A stretch of DNA of 64,000 nucleotides from Rattus norvegicus (GCF_036323735.1 NC_086031.1:34477725-34541724), one strand, 5' to 3'; positions 10,665-22,105 are shown, counted from the stretch's first letter. Notes: generated by a model from the letters alone, not told the origin. Program-made: numbers and translations.

Positions 10665-10880
10665 GGCTGAGGATGGACTGCGGCTGGTAGAGAGTGTTTG
10701 CCCTAAATGCACAAGGTCCTTGATCTAATGAGAGTGCTTACCCTGAACGCACAAGGTCCTGGATCCAATGAGAGTGTTTGCCCTGAACGCGAAGGTCCTG
10801 GATCCGATGAATCTGCAGCATGTAACAAAGATACCAGGATATAGAAATAGAAGAGACCAGATCGAGGAACCTGTTTTTAG
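10665..10880 (+). mobile_element. SINE (ID/B4-type) with internal triplication
   Basis: A tRNA-like SINE left half (GAGAGTGTTTGCCC ... CAAGGTCCTTGATC) is present three times in tandem (see 10,690-10,808), followed by GAATCTGCAGCATGTAACAA. Plus orientation; family uncertain. Confidence 0.45.
10690..10808. repeat. 40-bp tandem repeat, three units
   Basis: Units at 10690-10729, 10730-10769 and 10770-10808 share GAGAGTG, GCCCT or ACCCT, AAGGTCCT and GATC. Units 2 and 3 are closest and both carry CCTGAACGC; unit 3 lost one base. Confidence 0.95.
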
Positions 10881-10975
10881 CTGTGAGACATATTACTTTC
10901 AGTTCTTGTGTAGTACAGACAAACACTCCGAGTACCAGTACAATATAGTTAAAGAACATAATTGATTTGGATAGT

Positions 10976-11250
10976 GTTCTAGTTTGATTTCTGTACTTTG
11001 ATAAAACACGATGACCAAAGCAACTTGAGTAGTGTTGGGAGAAGACTTTGTGCAACTGTGTATTTCAGATGCCAGGAGGACACACATAGAGCAGAGGGAC
11101 CCAGGGAAAGACTGAGAGTGCAGGTAAAGGACATGTGGCTGGAAAGTGGGCAATCATAGGAAGGTTAGCATGGATGCGCATCTGACCAACATGGCACCTG
11201 CAGCTATTTAATAAACGTATTAGGTTTCTGTGTCATTCATTCAGGAGCCA
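10976..11250 (+). mobile_element. LTR-like repeat (family Y), plus copy
   Basis: Begins TTCTAGTTTGATTTCTGTAC then TTTGATAAAACACGATGACC and AAAGCAACTTGAG, the shared family Y start. Diverged downstream. Confidence 0.55.
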
Positions 11251-11254
11251 GAAC

Positions 11255-11884
11255 GGGCTAGACCAAATGTAGAAATGGCAATCATTACATTGAAGCAAAA
11301 AGGTTGAAGAAGAGCCTTCAGAATTACCGCTATACTGATAGGGAAGGAGGTGCACTGCTAGGTTATCGAGCGGGGTCAGAACAGCAACCCAAGCAGGAAC
11401 CATGGCACGCATGCGCGGGTGGAGTGGGGGTGCCCCTTACTGCTCCTCTCCTGAACTTTATGCTCAGCCACCTTCCCTAGACAGTCCAGGCCCCCCTGCG
11501 TGGGGATAGTGCTGTCAGAGAGGCTCTTTCCTCTCCATTAGTCGTGAGTTACTACAGTCTCTCACAGACATGGCTGCAGCTCCGTCTTGTGGGCACAGTT
11601 CTCTTCAGTTGACATTTTCTCCTGCCAGGTGACTTTAGATTGAGTCGACTTGAGCCCAATTTCGAATCAGGACAAATAGTATATGTTTCTTTCCCCCCTT
11701 ACTAATAAAGACTCCATCTTCCAATCAGACATGCATTAAATCAAAGAAAAATTGATCATAAAAAAAGGCCTTTAAGTAAGTGGAAAACTGCAGTTTCCCT
11801 GCTGTAATGCCCTTAAAAAAAAAAGTACAGAAAAAAGGAGACAGGAAACACAGAGGAAAAGCAAATCAAAGTTCCCACTGGCAG
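11255..11884. other. Unassigned non-coding DNA
   Basis: Slightly more CpG than its surroundings near 11,360-11,420 (GCACGCATGCGCGGG), but no gene structure seen. Confidence 0.4.
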
Positions 11885-11885
11885 A

Positions 11886-12112
11886 ATTTTTTTAAGATTT
11901 ATTTTTAATCATGTGTAGTGGTATGTCTGTGTATGGTGTGTGGGTTGTGCGAATTGGTGCAATGCCTGCTGGGATCAGAGGCATTGGACCCCCCAGAGCT
12001 GGCGCTATAGGCGGTCGTGAACGGCCTAGTATCAGTGTTGGGAACTCAATTCAGGTCTTCTGCAAAAGCAGTATGTGCTCTTAACTGCTGAGACAGCTCT
12101 TCAGCACCCCAA
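11886..12112 (-). mobile_element. B3 SINE
   Basis: Minus-strand B3: T-rich tail at 11,887, GGGAACTCAATTCAGGTCTT, CTCTTAACTGCTGAGACAGC and CTTCAGCACCCC at the promoter end. Confidence 0.8.
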
Positions 12113-12114
12113 GT

Positions 12115-12660
12115 CTTTGAAAATGTAAGTATTGATTAAAAACTAAAACTTGTTATTTAGAAAATAATGAAGTTTCTTTTGAAAACAACGATGGCATATC
12201 AATAACAATGTTACATATCGAAATGGAAGTGTCTTACCAGTTTCTTTTATTAGTGTATTCGTTGGCTGGTAGTGGTGCAATATATTATACATTATTACAC
12301 AACAAAGAGTTAGTTAGTTTTAATGACAGAAGTTAGGAAAATCCATCTTAAGTAAAATAGACAGAAAAAAGAAAAAATTAAGATTAAAGGATTAATAAAG
12401 AATGCTTAAATACTAAATGTAAATATAATAATATTTGAAAACAGGGCACATCTCTCATAAATATAAGAACACAAATAAAATTAAGAAAAAGAAAATAAAC
12501 AAATCAAAGGATACAGACATTTGCTAGAAAGATTACGCAAATAATGTGTACATTTCACTGTTGACAAATACAACTCTCAAAGGAGAAGATGATATTTTAG
12601 GAAAATTTAGAGGAACAACTTTGATTAAAGAAATGGAAAATCAGAAGCATTCAATAAAAA
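12115..12660. other. AT-rich unassigned DNA
   Basis: Strongly AT-rich, with TTAGTTAGTTTTAATG and many AAAATAAA-like words. No gene seen. Confidence 0.4.
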
Positions 12661-12664
12661 TTCC

Positions 12665-12892
12665 TGAGACGGGCTAAAGATATGGCTTAGCAGCTCAGTT
12701 TGCCCTGGTTGCTCTTCCAGAGAATCAGGGTTTGATTCCCAGCGCCCACAGGGTGGCTCTCAACTGTCTGTAACCCCAGTTCTAATGTACCTGATGGTCT
12801 CCATGGCCACTGCACACACATGATTCAGAGTCATACATGTAGGTACCCCCTCCCCAAATAAAAATGAATAAATGCTTAAGGTAAAATAAAAA
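12665..12892 (+). mobile_element. B3/B2-type SINE
   Basis: GGGCTAAAGATATGGCTTAG, TGCTCTTCCAGAGAATCAGG, GTTTGATTCCCAGCGCCCAC and an AATAAAAATGAATAAATG tail. Plus orientation. Confidence 0.8.
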
Positions 12893-13031
12893 TGCTCATG
12901 AAAATAAAAAAAAAACATTTAAATAAGCTGTTTAAATAAGCTACAGAGACAGGTGTCACCAACATGCTACTTCAGCTATCCAGGGACCACATGCCTGGGA
13001 AAGAAAAGAAAAACATGCGAACTTAACTATG

Positions 13032-13032
<1 letters not shown>

Positions 13033-13128
<96 letters not shown>
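13033..13128. repeat. (CA)n microsatellite with CG-rich core
   Basis: Two CA runs separated by AAACGCACGCGCGCAC at about 13,084-13,099. The alternating purine-pyrimidine CG core is a favourable Z-DNA sequence. Confidence 0.97.
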
Positions 13129-13129
<1 letters not shown>

Positions 13130-13509
13130 CAGTTCCCCCTGATCTCCACGCAGCTTATGAAACATAAGATGAACTCATTTGTGCACAGGGTCACGCTTGC
13201 CTCTAAGCCTGACTAAGCTGAGTTTCAGCTTGGGACTCAGAGGTGGAAGGAAAGAACAGACTCCTGAAAACTGTCCTCTGCCCTCCATTTCTCCGCAAAA
13301 TCATAGAGCCTGCTATTCACGACCTACTGTTAGGATATGCATCTCATTTATAAAATGGGCCTTTTCTATGTGGTAACATTTTTGAAATTATGATGTATTT
13401 TATAATTGATGAGTACTATCATTTTACATATTACATATGATGGTGCTATCATATTATGTGTTAACTGCGTTGGGTGCTGAAGATTATTAAATAAAATTAA
13501 GCACCTTTT

Positions 13510-13905
13510 CAATATGGGCGTGTAAATGTTCATAGATGTGTGCATGTGTGCATGTAGGAGCATGCATGGAGATCAGGGGAACTGTGGGTACATGGATACA
13601 GGAACATGCATGAAGATCGGGGGAACTGCATGTGTATGGGTACAGGAGCATGCATGGAGATCGGGGGAACCTTAGGTGTCATTTCTCCGGTGCCATACAC
13701 TTGTTGCTTGAGGCACGGTCGTCCCTAATCTGGAACTTGCCACGTAATCTAGGCTGTCTGGCCAGCAAGCTCCAAGGTTCTGCCTGCCCCTGTCTCCCCA
13801 GCACTGGGATTCAAAGCATGTGACTCTATGCTTAGCATTCTTTGTACAAAAGGGGCTCAGACTTAGGACCCTACGTTTGCAAAACTGAGCTATTCTGCTT
13901 CAAAA
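13510..13905 (-). mobile_element. B4-type SINE with duplicated leader
   Basis: Minus-strand B4: CTTAGGTGTCATTTCTCCGG, GGCTGTCTGGCCAGCAAGCT, CAGCACTGGGATTCAAAGCA, then the decayed tRNA-like end near 13,905. GAGCATGCATGGAGATC-like words recur at 13,558, 13,604 and 13,647, spaced about 45 bp, showing a small local duplication. Confidence 0.7.
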
Positions 13906-13919
13906 TGTTTAGAAAGCCA

Positions 13920-13951
13920 GCAAAAAAAAAAAAAAGAAAGAAAGAAAGAAG
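13920..13951. repeat. A-run and (GAAA)n
   Basis: A13-like run followed by four GAAA units. Confidence 0.95.
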
Positions 13952-14612
13952 AGAATATTTTTAACAGTGTAAGAATACCTCATTTACCACAACATCTTAC
14001 ATCACAGTATTAAAACTAAGAAGTATTTTCATTAAATATCTCAAATGAAATGAGAATAGTCCTTTCCACTGTGAGGCTGCTTGAACCTAAACAACAGAAA
14101 ACTGTGTGTGGACCTTTGGATAGGAGAGCACTTAGTAGCATTACTGGTGCATCATGGGCTTATGTCAGCAGAAAACTCTAGGTAATTGACGCCTCATCCT
14201 TCAGAATTAACATAAAGTTCACCAGAATTGCCTGATAGGAGATAAATATGCAACATCAGTACATTCCCTAAGGCCTCTTCAGCACGCACAAAGGCAACCG
14301 GTGAAGGAGAAAACGGGGTTAAAAAATTCCAGCAATAATGGAAATCTTAGTGCTTAAGACCAACAACTGCTTGGCATCTACAGGAAGAGAATTCCCCAGT
14401 TTCATCCAGACACTAGAGGATTCTGAGCGACCCTGTGTCTTTGAATGGGAAAACTGTACACTATGAACTGCATCATCTTCAAAGTCTGTTCTAGTTTAAA
14501 ACAGACCCCATTAAGTGTGACAGAAGAGGTGATGAAACTAGGTAGACGTATGAAGGAGCCATGTAGCAAGTATTACTATATGATATGCACTAAAGCCATA
14601 GTTCAAATACAC
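13952..14612. other. Unassigned non-coding DNA
   Basis: No gene or clear repeat. The 63-codon plus frame at 14,445 has no recognisable domain. Confidence 0.4.
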
Positions 14613-14616
14613 AGAC

Positions 14617-14712
14617 TAGCTGTGGCTATAGATTAGTGGTAGAGTGCTTGTCTGGAAGGCATGAGGCCATGAGTTCAACCCCCAGCATTGGAAAATAAAA
14701 TAAGAAAGAAAC
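14617..14712 (+). mobile_element. Old ID-type SINE
   Basis: GCTGTGGCTATAGATTAGTG, GTAGAGTGCTTGTCTGGAAG, GAGTTCAACCCCCAGCATTG and an A-rich tail. Older and more diverged than the three young ID copies. Confidence 0.75.
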
Positions 14713-14839
14713 CCTCGTAAATACAAACAGCAGGACTTCTGAAAGGCATCTGGTCATCTGGACAAGAATAACCTAAAAAGCAAATAAACAGACTTGTCGA
14801 GGAGAAGATATATTCACACTTACTGTGATAGAGCCACAC

Positions 14840-14854
14840 GAGTTGTTATTTCTT
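14840..14854. repeat. Left target-site duplication of L1-A
   Basis: GAGTTGTTATTTCTT, identical to 24,112-24,126. Confidence 0.95.
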
Positions 14855-15578
14855 TTTTTTTTATTATTATTAACTTGAGTATTTCTTATATACATTTCGA
14901 GTGTTATTCCCTTTCCCAGTTTCCGGGCAAACATCCCCCTCCCCCCTCCCCTTTCTTATCGGTGTTCCCCTCCCCACCCTCCCCCCATTGTCCCCCTCCC
15001 CCCAACAGTCTAGTTCACTGGGGGTTCAGTCTTAGCAGGACCCAGGGCTTCCCCTTCCACTGGTGCTCTTACTAGGCTATTCATTGCTACCTATGAGGTC
15101 AGAGTCCAGGGTCAGTCCATGTATAGTCTTTAGGTAGTGGCTTAGTCCCTGGAAGCTCTAGTTGCTTGGCATTGTTGTACATATGGGGTCTCAAGCCCCT
15201 TCAAGCTCTTCCAGTTCTTTCTCTGATTCCTTCAACGGGGGTCCTATTCTCAGTTCAGTGGTTTGCTGCTGGTATTCGCCTCTGTATTTGCTGTATTCTG
15301 GCTGTGTCTCTCAGGAGCGATCTACATCCGGCTCCTGTCGGTCTGCACTTCTTTGCTTCATCCATCTTGTCTAATTGGATGGCTGTATATGCATGGGCCA
15401 CATGTGGGGCAGACTCTGAATGGGTGTTCCTTCAGTCTCTGTTTTAATCTTTGCCTCTCTCTTCCCTGCCAAGGGTATTCTTGTTCCCCTTTTAAAGAAG
15501 GAGTGAACCATTCACATTTTGATCATCTGTCTTGAGTTTCATTTGTTCTAGGCATTTAGGGTAATTCAAGCATTTGGG
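14855..15578 (-). other. L1-A 3'UTR
   Basis: From the A-tail (T-run at 14,855-14,862) to the ORF2 stop at 15,579. Carries a strongly C-rich plus strand at 14,935-15,003, so the L1 RNA is G-rich there with many G-runs, the polypurine tract known in rodent L1 3'UTRs. Confidence 0.9.
14935..15003 (-). repeat. G-rich (G4-prone) tract in L1-A 3'UTR
   Basis: On the minus (L1 sense) strand there are at least six runs of four or more G separated by short loops. Related tract in L1-B at 17,134-17,202. Confidence 0.85.
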
Positions 15579-17053
15579 CTAATAGCCACTTATCAGTGAG
15601 TGCATACCATGTATGTCTTTCTGTGTTTGGGTTAGCTCACTCAGGATGATATTTTCCAGTTCCAGCCATTTGCCTACGAATTTCATAAAGTCGTTGTTTT
15701 TGATAGCTGAGTAATATTCCATTGTGTAGATGTACCACATTTTCTGTATCCATTCCTCTGTTGAAGGGCATCTGGGTTCTTTCCAGCTTCTGGCTATTAT
15801 AAATAAGGCTGCAATGAACATAGTGGAGCACGTGTCTCTTTTATATGTTGGGGCATCTTTTGGGTATATGCCCAAGAGAGGTATAGCTGGATCCTCAGGC
15901 AGTTCAATGTCCAATTTTCTGAGGATCCTCCAGACTGATTTCCAGAATGGTTGTACCAGTTTGCAATCCCACCAACAATGGAGGAGTGTTCCTTTCTCCA
16001 CATCCTCGCCAGCATCTGTTGTCCCCTGAGTTTTTGATCTTAGCCATTCTCACTGGTGTGAGGTGAAATCTCAGGGTTGTTTTGATTTGCATTTCCCTTA
16101 TGACTAAAGATGTTGAACATTTCTTTAGGTGTTTCTCCGCCAATCGGCATTCCTCAGCTGTGAATTCTTTGTTTAGCTCTGAGCCCCATTTTTTAATAGG
16201 GTTATTTGTTTCCTTGTGGTCTAACTTCTTGAGTTCTTTGTATATTTTGGATATAAGGCCTCTATCTGTTGTAGGATTGGTAAAGATCTTTTCCCAATCT
16301 GTTGGTTGCCGTTTTGTCCTAACCACAGTGTCCTTTGCCTTACAGAAGCTTTGCAGTTTTATGAGATCCCATTTGTCAATTCTTGATCTTAGAGCGTAAG
16401 CCATTGGTGTTTTGTTCAGGAAATTTTTTCCAGTGCCCATGTGTTCCAGATGCTTCCCTAGTTTTTCTTCTATTAGTTTGAGTGTGTCTGGTTTGATGTG
16501 GAGGTCCTTGATCCACTTGGACTTAAGCTTTGTACAGGGTGATAAGCATGGATCGATCTGCATTCTTCTACATGTTGCCCTCCAGTTGAACCAGCACCAT
16601 TTGCTGAAAATGCTATCTTTTTTCCATTGGATGGTTTTGGCTCCTTTGTCAAAAATCAAGTGACCATATGTGTGTGGGTTCATTTCTGGGTCTTCAATTC
16701 TATTCCATTGGTCTATCTGTCTGTCTCTGTACCAATACCATGCAGTTTTTATCACTATTGCTCTGTAATACTGCTTGAGTTCAGGGATAGTGATTCCCCC
16801 TGAAGTCCTTTCATTGTTGAGGATAGCTTTAGCTATCCTGGGTTTTTTGTTATTCCAGATGAATTTGCAAATTGTTCTGTCTAACTCTTTGAAGAATTGG
16901 ATTGGTATTTTGATGGGGATTGCATTGAATCTGTAGATTGCTTTTGGTAAAATGGCCATTTTTACTATATTAATCCTGCCAATCCATGAGCATGGGAGAT
17001 CTTTCCATCTTCTGAGGTCTTCTTCAATTTCCTTCTTCAGTGTCTTGAAGTTC
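15579..17053 (-). pseudogene. L1-A ORF2, C-terminal part (end of RT domain to stop)
   Basis: Encodes the part of ORF2p after the reverse transcriptase core, starting NFKTLKKEIEEDLRRW at 17,053, the exact continuation of TLTKQVKDLYNK that ends at 19,758. It contains the conserved blocks KLDRTICKFIWNNKKPRIAK-like, QYYRAIVIKTAWYWYRDRQ and WNRIEDPEMNPHTYG. The Cys-rich C-terminal motif is split by a frameshift: CWRGCGER is in one frame (ending near 15,990), while LLHCWWDC and the end (MHSLISGY) are in the next. L1-B keeps CTCTTTCTCC where L1-A has CTTTCTCC, so a 2-base loss near 15,990 explains it. ORF2p function would need endonuclease, RT and the Cys motif in one chain; here the chain is broken three ways. 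Confidence 0.93.
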
Positions 17054-17133
17054 TTTTTTTTTTTTTTATTAACTTGAGTATTTCTTATATACATTTCGAG
17101 TGTTATTCCCTTTCCCGGTTTCCGGGCAAACAT

Positions 17134-17202
17134 CCCCCTCCCCCCTCCCCTTCCTTATGGGTGTTCCCCTCCCAACCCTCCCCCCATTGCCGCCCTCCCC
17201 CC
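17134..17202 (-). repeat. G-rich (G4-prone) tract in L1-B 3'UTR
   Basis: C-rich on the plus strand, matching 14,935-15,003 with a few substitutions. Confidence 0.85.
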
Positions 17203-17776
17203 ATAGACTAGTTCACTGTGGGTTCAGTCTTAGCAGGACCCAGGGCTTCCCCTTCCACTGGTGCTCTTACTAGGATATTCATTGCTACCTATGGGGTCAG
17301 AGTCCAGGGTCAGTCCATGTATAGTCTTTAGGTAGTGGCTTAGTCCCTGGAAGCTCTGGTTGCTTGGCATTGTTGTACTTTTGGGGTCTCGAGCCCCTTC
17401 AAGCTCTTCCAGTTCTTTCTCTGATTCCTTCAATAGGGGACCTATTCTCAGTTCAGTGGTTTGCTGCTGGCATTCGCCTCTATATTTGCTGTATTCTGGC
17501 TGTGTCTCTCAGGAGCGATCTACATCCGGCTCCTGTCGGTCTGCACTTCTTTGCTTCATCCATCTTGTCTAATTGGGTGGCTGTATATGTATGGGCCACA
17601 TGTGGGGCAGGCTCTGAATGGGTGTTCCTTCAGTCTCTGTTTTAATCTTTGCCTCTCCCTTCCCTGCCAAGGGTATTCTTTTTCCTCATTTAAAGAAGGA
17701 GTGAAGCATTCACATTTTGATCATCCGTCTTGAGTTTCGTTTGTTCTAGGGATCTAGGGTAATTCAAGCATTTGGG

Positions 17777-19757
17777 CTAATAGCCACTTATCAATGAGTG
17801 CATACCATGTATGTCTTTCTGTGATTGGGTTAGCTCACTCAGGATGATATTTTCCAGTTCCAACCATTTGCCTACGAATTTCATAAAGTCGTTGTTTTTG
17901 ATAGCTGAGTAATATTCCATTGTGTAGATGTACCACATTTTCTGTATCCATTCCTCTGTTGAAGGGCATCTGGGTTCTTTCCAGCTTCTGGCTATTATAA
18001 ATAAGGCTGCGATGAACATAGTGGAGCACGTGTCTCTTTTATATGTTGAGGCATCTTTTGGGTATATGCCCAAGAGAGGTATAGCTGGATCATCAGGCAG
18101 TTCAATGTCCAATTTTCTGAGGAACCTCCAGACTGATTTCCAGAATGGTTTTACCAGTCTGCAATCCCACCAACAATGGAGGAGTGTTCCTCTTTCTCCA
18201 CATCCTCGCCAGCATCTGCTGTCACCTGAGTTTTTGATCTTAGCCAATCGCACTGGTGTGAGGTGAAATCTCAGGGTTGTTTGATTTGCATTTCCCTTAT
18301 GACTAAAGATGTTGAACATTTCTTTAGGTGTTTCTCAGCCATTCGGCATTCCTCAGCTGTGAATTCTTTGTTTAGCTCTGAACCCCATTTTTTAATAGGG
18401 TTATTTGTTTCCCTGCGGTCTAACTTCTTGAGTTCTTTGTATATTTTGGAAATAAGGCCTCTATCTGTTGTAGGATTGGTAAAGATCTTTTCCCAATCTG
18501 TTGGTTGCCGTTTTGTCCTAACCACAGTGTCCTTTGCCTTACAGAAGCTTTGCAGTTTTATGAGATCCCATTTTTCGATTCTTGATCTTAGAGCATAAGC
18601 CATTGGTGTTTTGTTCAGGAAATTTTTTCCAGTGCCCATGTGTTCCAGATGCTTCCCTAGTTTTTCTTCTATTAGTTTGAGTGTGTCTGGTTTGATGTGG
18701 AGGTCCTTGATCCACTTGGACTTAAGCTTTGTACAGGGTGATAAGGATGGATCGATCTGCATTCTTCTACATGTTGCCCTCCAGTTGAACCAGCACCATT
18801 TGCTGAAAATACTATCTTTTTTCCATTGGATGGTTTTGGCTCCTTTGTCAAAAATCAAGTGACCATAGGTGTGTGGGTTCATTTCTGGGTCTTCAATTCT
18901 ATTCCATTGGTCTATCTGTCTGTCTCTGTACCAATACCATGCAGTTTTTATCACTATTGCTCTGTAATACTGCTTGAGTTCAGGGATAGTGATTCCCCCT
19001 GAAGTCCTTTTATTGTTGAGGATAGCTTTAGCTATCCTGGGTTTTTTGTTATTCCAGATGAATTTGCAAATTGTTCTGTCTAACTCTTTGAAGAATTGGA
19101 TTGGTATTTTGATGGGGATTGCATTGAATCTGTAGATTGCTTTTGGTAAAATGGCCATTTTTACCATATTAATCCTGCCAATCCATGAGCATGGGAGATC
19201 TTTCCATCTTCTGAGGTCTTCTTCAATTTCTTTCCTCAGTGTCTTGAAGTTCTTATTGTACAGATCTTTTACTTGCTTGGTTAAAGTCACACCGAGGTAC
19301 TTTATATTATTTGGGTCTATTATGAAGGGTGTCGTTTCCCTAATTTCTTTCTCGGCTTGTTTCTCTTTTGTATAGAGGAAGGCAACTGATTTATTTGAGT
19401 TAATTTTATACCCAGCCACTTTGCTGAAGTTGTTTATCAGCTTTAGTAGTTCTCTGGTGGAACTTTTGGGATCACTTAAATATACTATCATGTCATCTGC
19501 AAATAGTGATATTTTGACCTCTTCTTTTCCGATCTGTATCCCTTTGATCTCCTTTTGTTGTCTGATTGCTCTGGCTAGAACTTCAAGAACTATATTGAAT
19601 AAGTAGGGAGAGAGTGGGCAGCCTTGTCTAGTCCCTGATTTTAGTGGGATTGCTTCAAGTTTCTCTCCATTTAGTTTAATGTTAGCAACTGGTTTGCTGT
19701 ATATGGCTTTTACTATGTTTAGGTATGGGCCTTGAATTCCTATTCTTTCCAGGACTT
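17777..19757 (-). pseudogene. L1-B ORF2, truncated (RT core to stop)
   Basis: An ORF2 remnant that begins within the reverse transcriptase domain upstream of the catalytic ADDMIVYLSDP block (near 19,491) and runs to MHSLISGY and the stop at 17,777. The RT thumb-like block NFKTLRKEIEEDLRRW and the Cys-rich block CWRGCGERGTLLHCWWDC are present. One frameshift lies near 18,275-18,280: L1-B reads GGGTTGTTTGATT where L1-A reads GGGTTGTTTTGATT, a one-base loss. The endonuclease domain is absent because of 5' truncation. Not functional. Apart from the frameshift the frame is well kept, so the copy is young. Confidence 0.93.
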
Positions 19758-22105
19758 ATTGTACAGATCTTTTACTTGCTTTGTTAAAGTCATTCCGAGG
19801 TACTTTATGTTATTTGGGTCTATTATGAAGGGTGTCGTTTCCCTAATTTCTTTCTCGGCTTGTTTCTCTTTTGTATAGAGGAAGGCAACTGATTTATTTG
19901 AGTTAATTTTATACCCAACCACTTTGCTGAAGTTGTTTATCAGCTTTAGTAGTTCTCTGGTGGAACTTTTGGGATCACTTAAATATACTATCATATCATC
20001 TGCAAATAGTGATATTTTGACTTCTTCTTTTCCGATCTGTATCCCCTTGACATCCTTTTGTTGTTTGATTGCTCTGGCTAGAACTTCAAGAACTATATTG
20101 AATAAGTAGGGAGAGAGTGGGCAGCCTTGTCTAGTCCCTGATTTTAGTGGGATTGCTTCAAGTTTCTCTCCATTTAGTTTAATGTTAGCAACTGGTTTGC
20201 TGTATATGGCTTTTACCATGTTCAGGTATGGGCCTTGAATTCCTATTCTTTCCAGGACTTTTATCATGAGGGGTGTTGAATTTTGTCAAATGCTTTCTCA
20301 GCATCTAATGAAATGATCATGTGGTTTTGTTCTTTCAGTTTGTTTATATAATGGATCACGTTGATGGTTTTCCGTATATTAAACCATCCCTGCATGCCTG
20401 GGATGAAGCCTGCTTGATCATGGTGGATGATTGTTTTGATGTGCTCTTGGATTCGGTTTGCCAGAATTTTGTTGAGTATTTTTGCGTCGATATTCATAAG
20501 GGAAATTGGTCTGAAGTTCTCTTTCTTTGTTGTGTCTTTGTGTGGTTTAGGTATAAGAGTAATTGTGGCTTCGTAGAAGGTATTCGGTAGTGATCCATCT
20601 GTTTCAATTTTGTGGAATAGTTTGGATAATATTGGTATGAGGTCTTCTATGAAGGTTTGATAGAATTCTGCACTAAACCCGTCTGGACCTGGGCTCTTTT
20701 TGGTTGGGAGACCTTTAATGACTGCTTCTATTTCCTTAGGAGTTATGGGGTTGTTTAACTGGTTTATCTGTTCCTGATTTAACTTCGGTACCTGGTATCT
20801 GTCTAGGAAATTGTCCATTTCTTGAAGATTTTCAAGTTTTGTTGAATATAGGTTTTTGTAGTAAGATCTGATGATTTTTTGAATTTCCTCTGAATCTGTT
20901 GTTATGTCTCCCTTTTCATTTCTGATTTTGTTAATTTGGACGCACTCTCTGTGTCCTCTCGTTAGTCTGGCTAAGGGTTTATCTATCTTGTTGATTTTCT
21001 CAAAGAACCAACTTTTGGTTCTGTTAATTCTTTCTATGGTCCTTTTTGTTTCTACTTGGTTGATTTCAGCTCTGAGTTTGATTATTTCCTGCCTTCTACT
21101 CCTCCTGGGTGTATTTGCTTCTTTTTGTTCTAGATCTTTTAGGTGTGCTGTCAAGCTGCTGACATATGCTCTTTCCTGTTTCTTTCTGCAGGCACTCAGC
21201 GCTATGAGTTTTCCTCTTAGCACAGCTTTCATTGTGTCCCATAAGTTTGGGTATGTTGTACCTTCATTTTCATTAAATTCTAAAAAGTTTTTAATTTCTT
21301 TCTTTATTTCTTCCTTGACCAGGTTATCATTGAGTAGAGCATTGTTCAATTTCCAAGTATATGTGGACATTCTTTTTTGATTGTTATTGAAGACCAGTTT
21401 TAGACCGTAGTGGTCCGATAGCACGCATGGGATTATTTCTATCTTTCTGTACCTGTTGAGGCCCGTTTTTTGACCAATTATATGGTCAATTTTGGAGAGA
21501 GTACCATGAGGAGCTGAGAAGAAGGTATATCCTTTTGCTTTAGGATAGAATGTTCTATAAATATCCGTTAGGTCCATTTGGCTCATGACTTCTCTTAGTC
21601 TGTCTACATCTCTGTTTAATTTCTGTTTCCATGATCTGTCCATTGATGAGAGTGGGGTGTTGAAATCTCCCACTATTATTGTGTGAGGTCCAATGTGTGT
21701 TTTGAGCTTTAGTAAGGTTTCTTTTACATATGTAGGTGCCCTTGTATTTGGGGCATAGATATTTAGGATTGAGAGTTCATCTTGGTGGATTTTTCCTTTG
21801 ATGAATATGAAGTGTCCTTCCTTATCTTTTTTGATGACTTTTAGTTGAAAATTGATTTTATTTGATATTAGAATGGCTACTCCAGCTTGCTTCTTCTGAC
21901 CATTTGCTTGGAAAGTTGTTTTCCAGCCTTTCACTCTGAGGTAGTGTCTGTCTTTGTCTCTGAGGTGTGTTTCCTGTAGGCAGCAGAATGCAGGGTCCTC
22001 GTTGCGTATCCAGTTTGTTAATCTATTTCTTTTTATTGGGGAGTTGAGGCCATTGATGTTGAGAGATATTAAGGAATAGTGGTTATTGCTTCCCGTTATA
22101 TTCAT
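19758..22105 (-). pseudogene. L1-A ORF2, N-terminal part (endonuclease and RT core)
   Basis: ORF2p is the L1 endonuclease/reverse transcriptase that nicks target DNA and primes cDNA synthesis. The likely start is the ATG at 22,105 (MNITGSNNHYSLISLNINGL); the frame is open upstream but without ATG. Endonuclease motifs: CLQETH (about residues 42-47), VGDFNTPLSS (about 148-157) and LSDHYGLKL (about 230-238). RT motifs: KKSPGPDGFSAEFYQ, DAEKAFDKIQ, GTRQGCPLSPYLFNIVLE and SLFADDMIVYL with the catalytic FADD. A one-base loss near 20,267 shifts the frame after FDKIQHP, between RT blocks. The reading then continues in the new frame to KQVKDLYNK, where L1-B interrupts it. Confidence 0.94.

Larger units (their letters stand above)
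17054..19757 (-). mobile_element. L1-B: 5'-truncated L1 nested in L1-A ORF2
   Basis: Starts with its own A-tail (T-run 17,054-17,067) and 3'UTR, and stops inside ORF2 at CTATTCTTTCCAGGACTT, about 2.7 kb. L1-A sequence stops at GAAGTTCTT (17,055) and resumes at ATTGTACAGATC (19,758). At the joints only CTT is shared (17,053-17,055 and 19,755-19,757), so there is no normal 7-20 bp duplication; this is a 3-bp duplication or microhomology. The empty site would read TTCTT/AT, near the L1 endonuclease preference. Same strand and high identity to the host L1 also allow a recombination explanation. Confidence 0.95.

Noticed and set aside
15730..21380. Plus-strand open frames across the L1 region, up to 158 codons
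   Set aside because: Antisense shadows of L1 ORF2; the minus-strand frames carry the L1 endonuclease, RT and Cys motifs.
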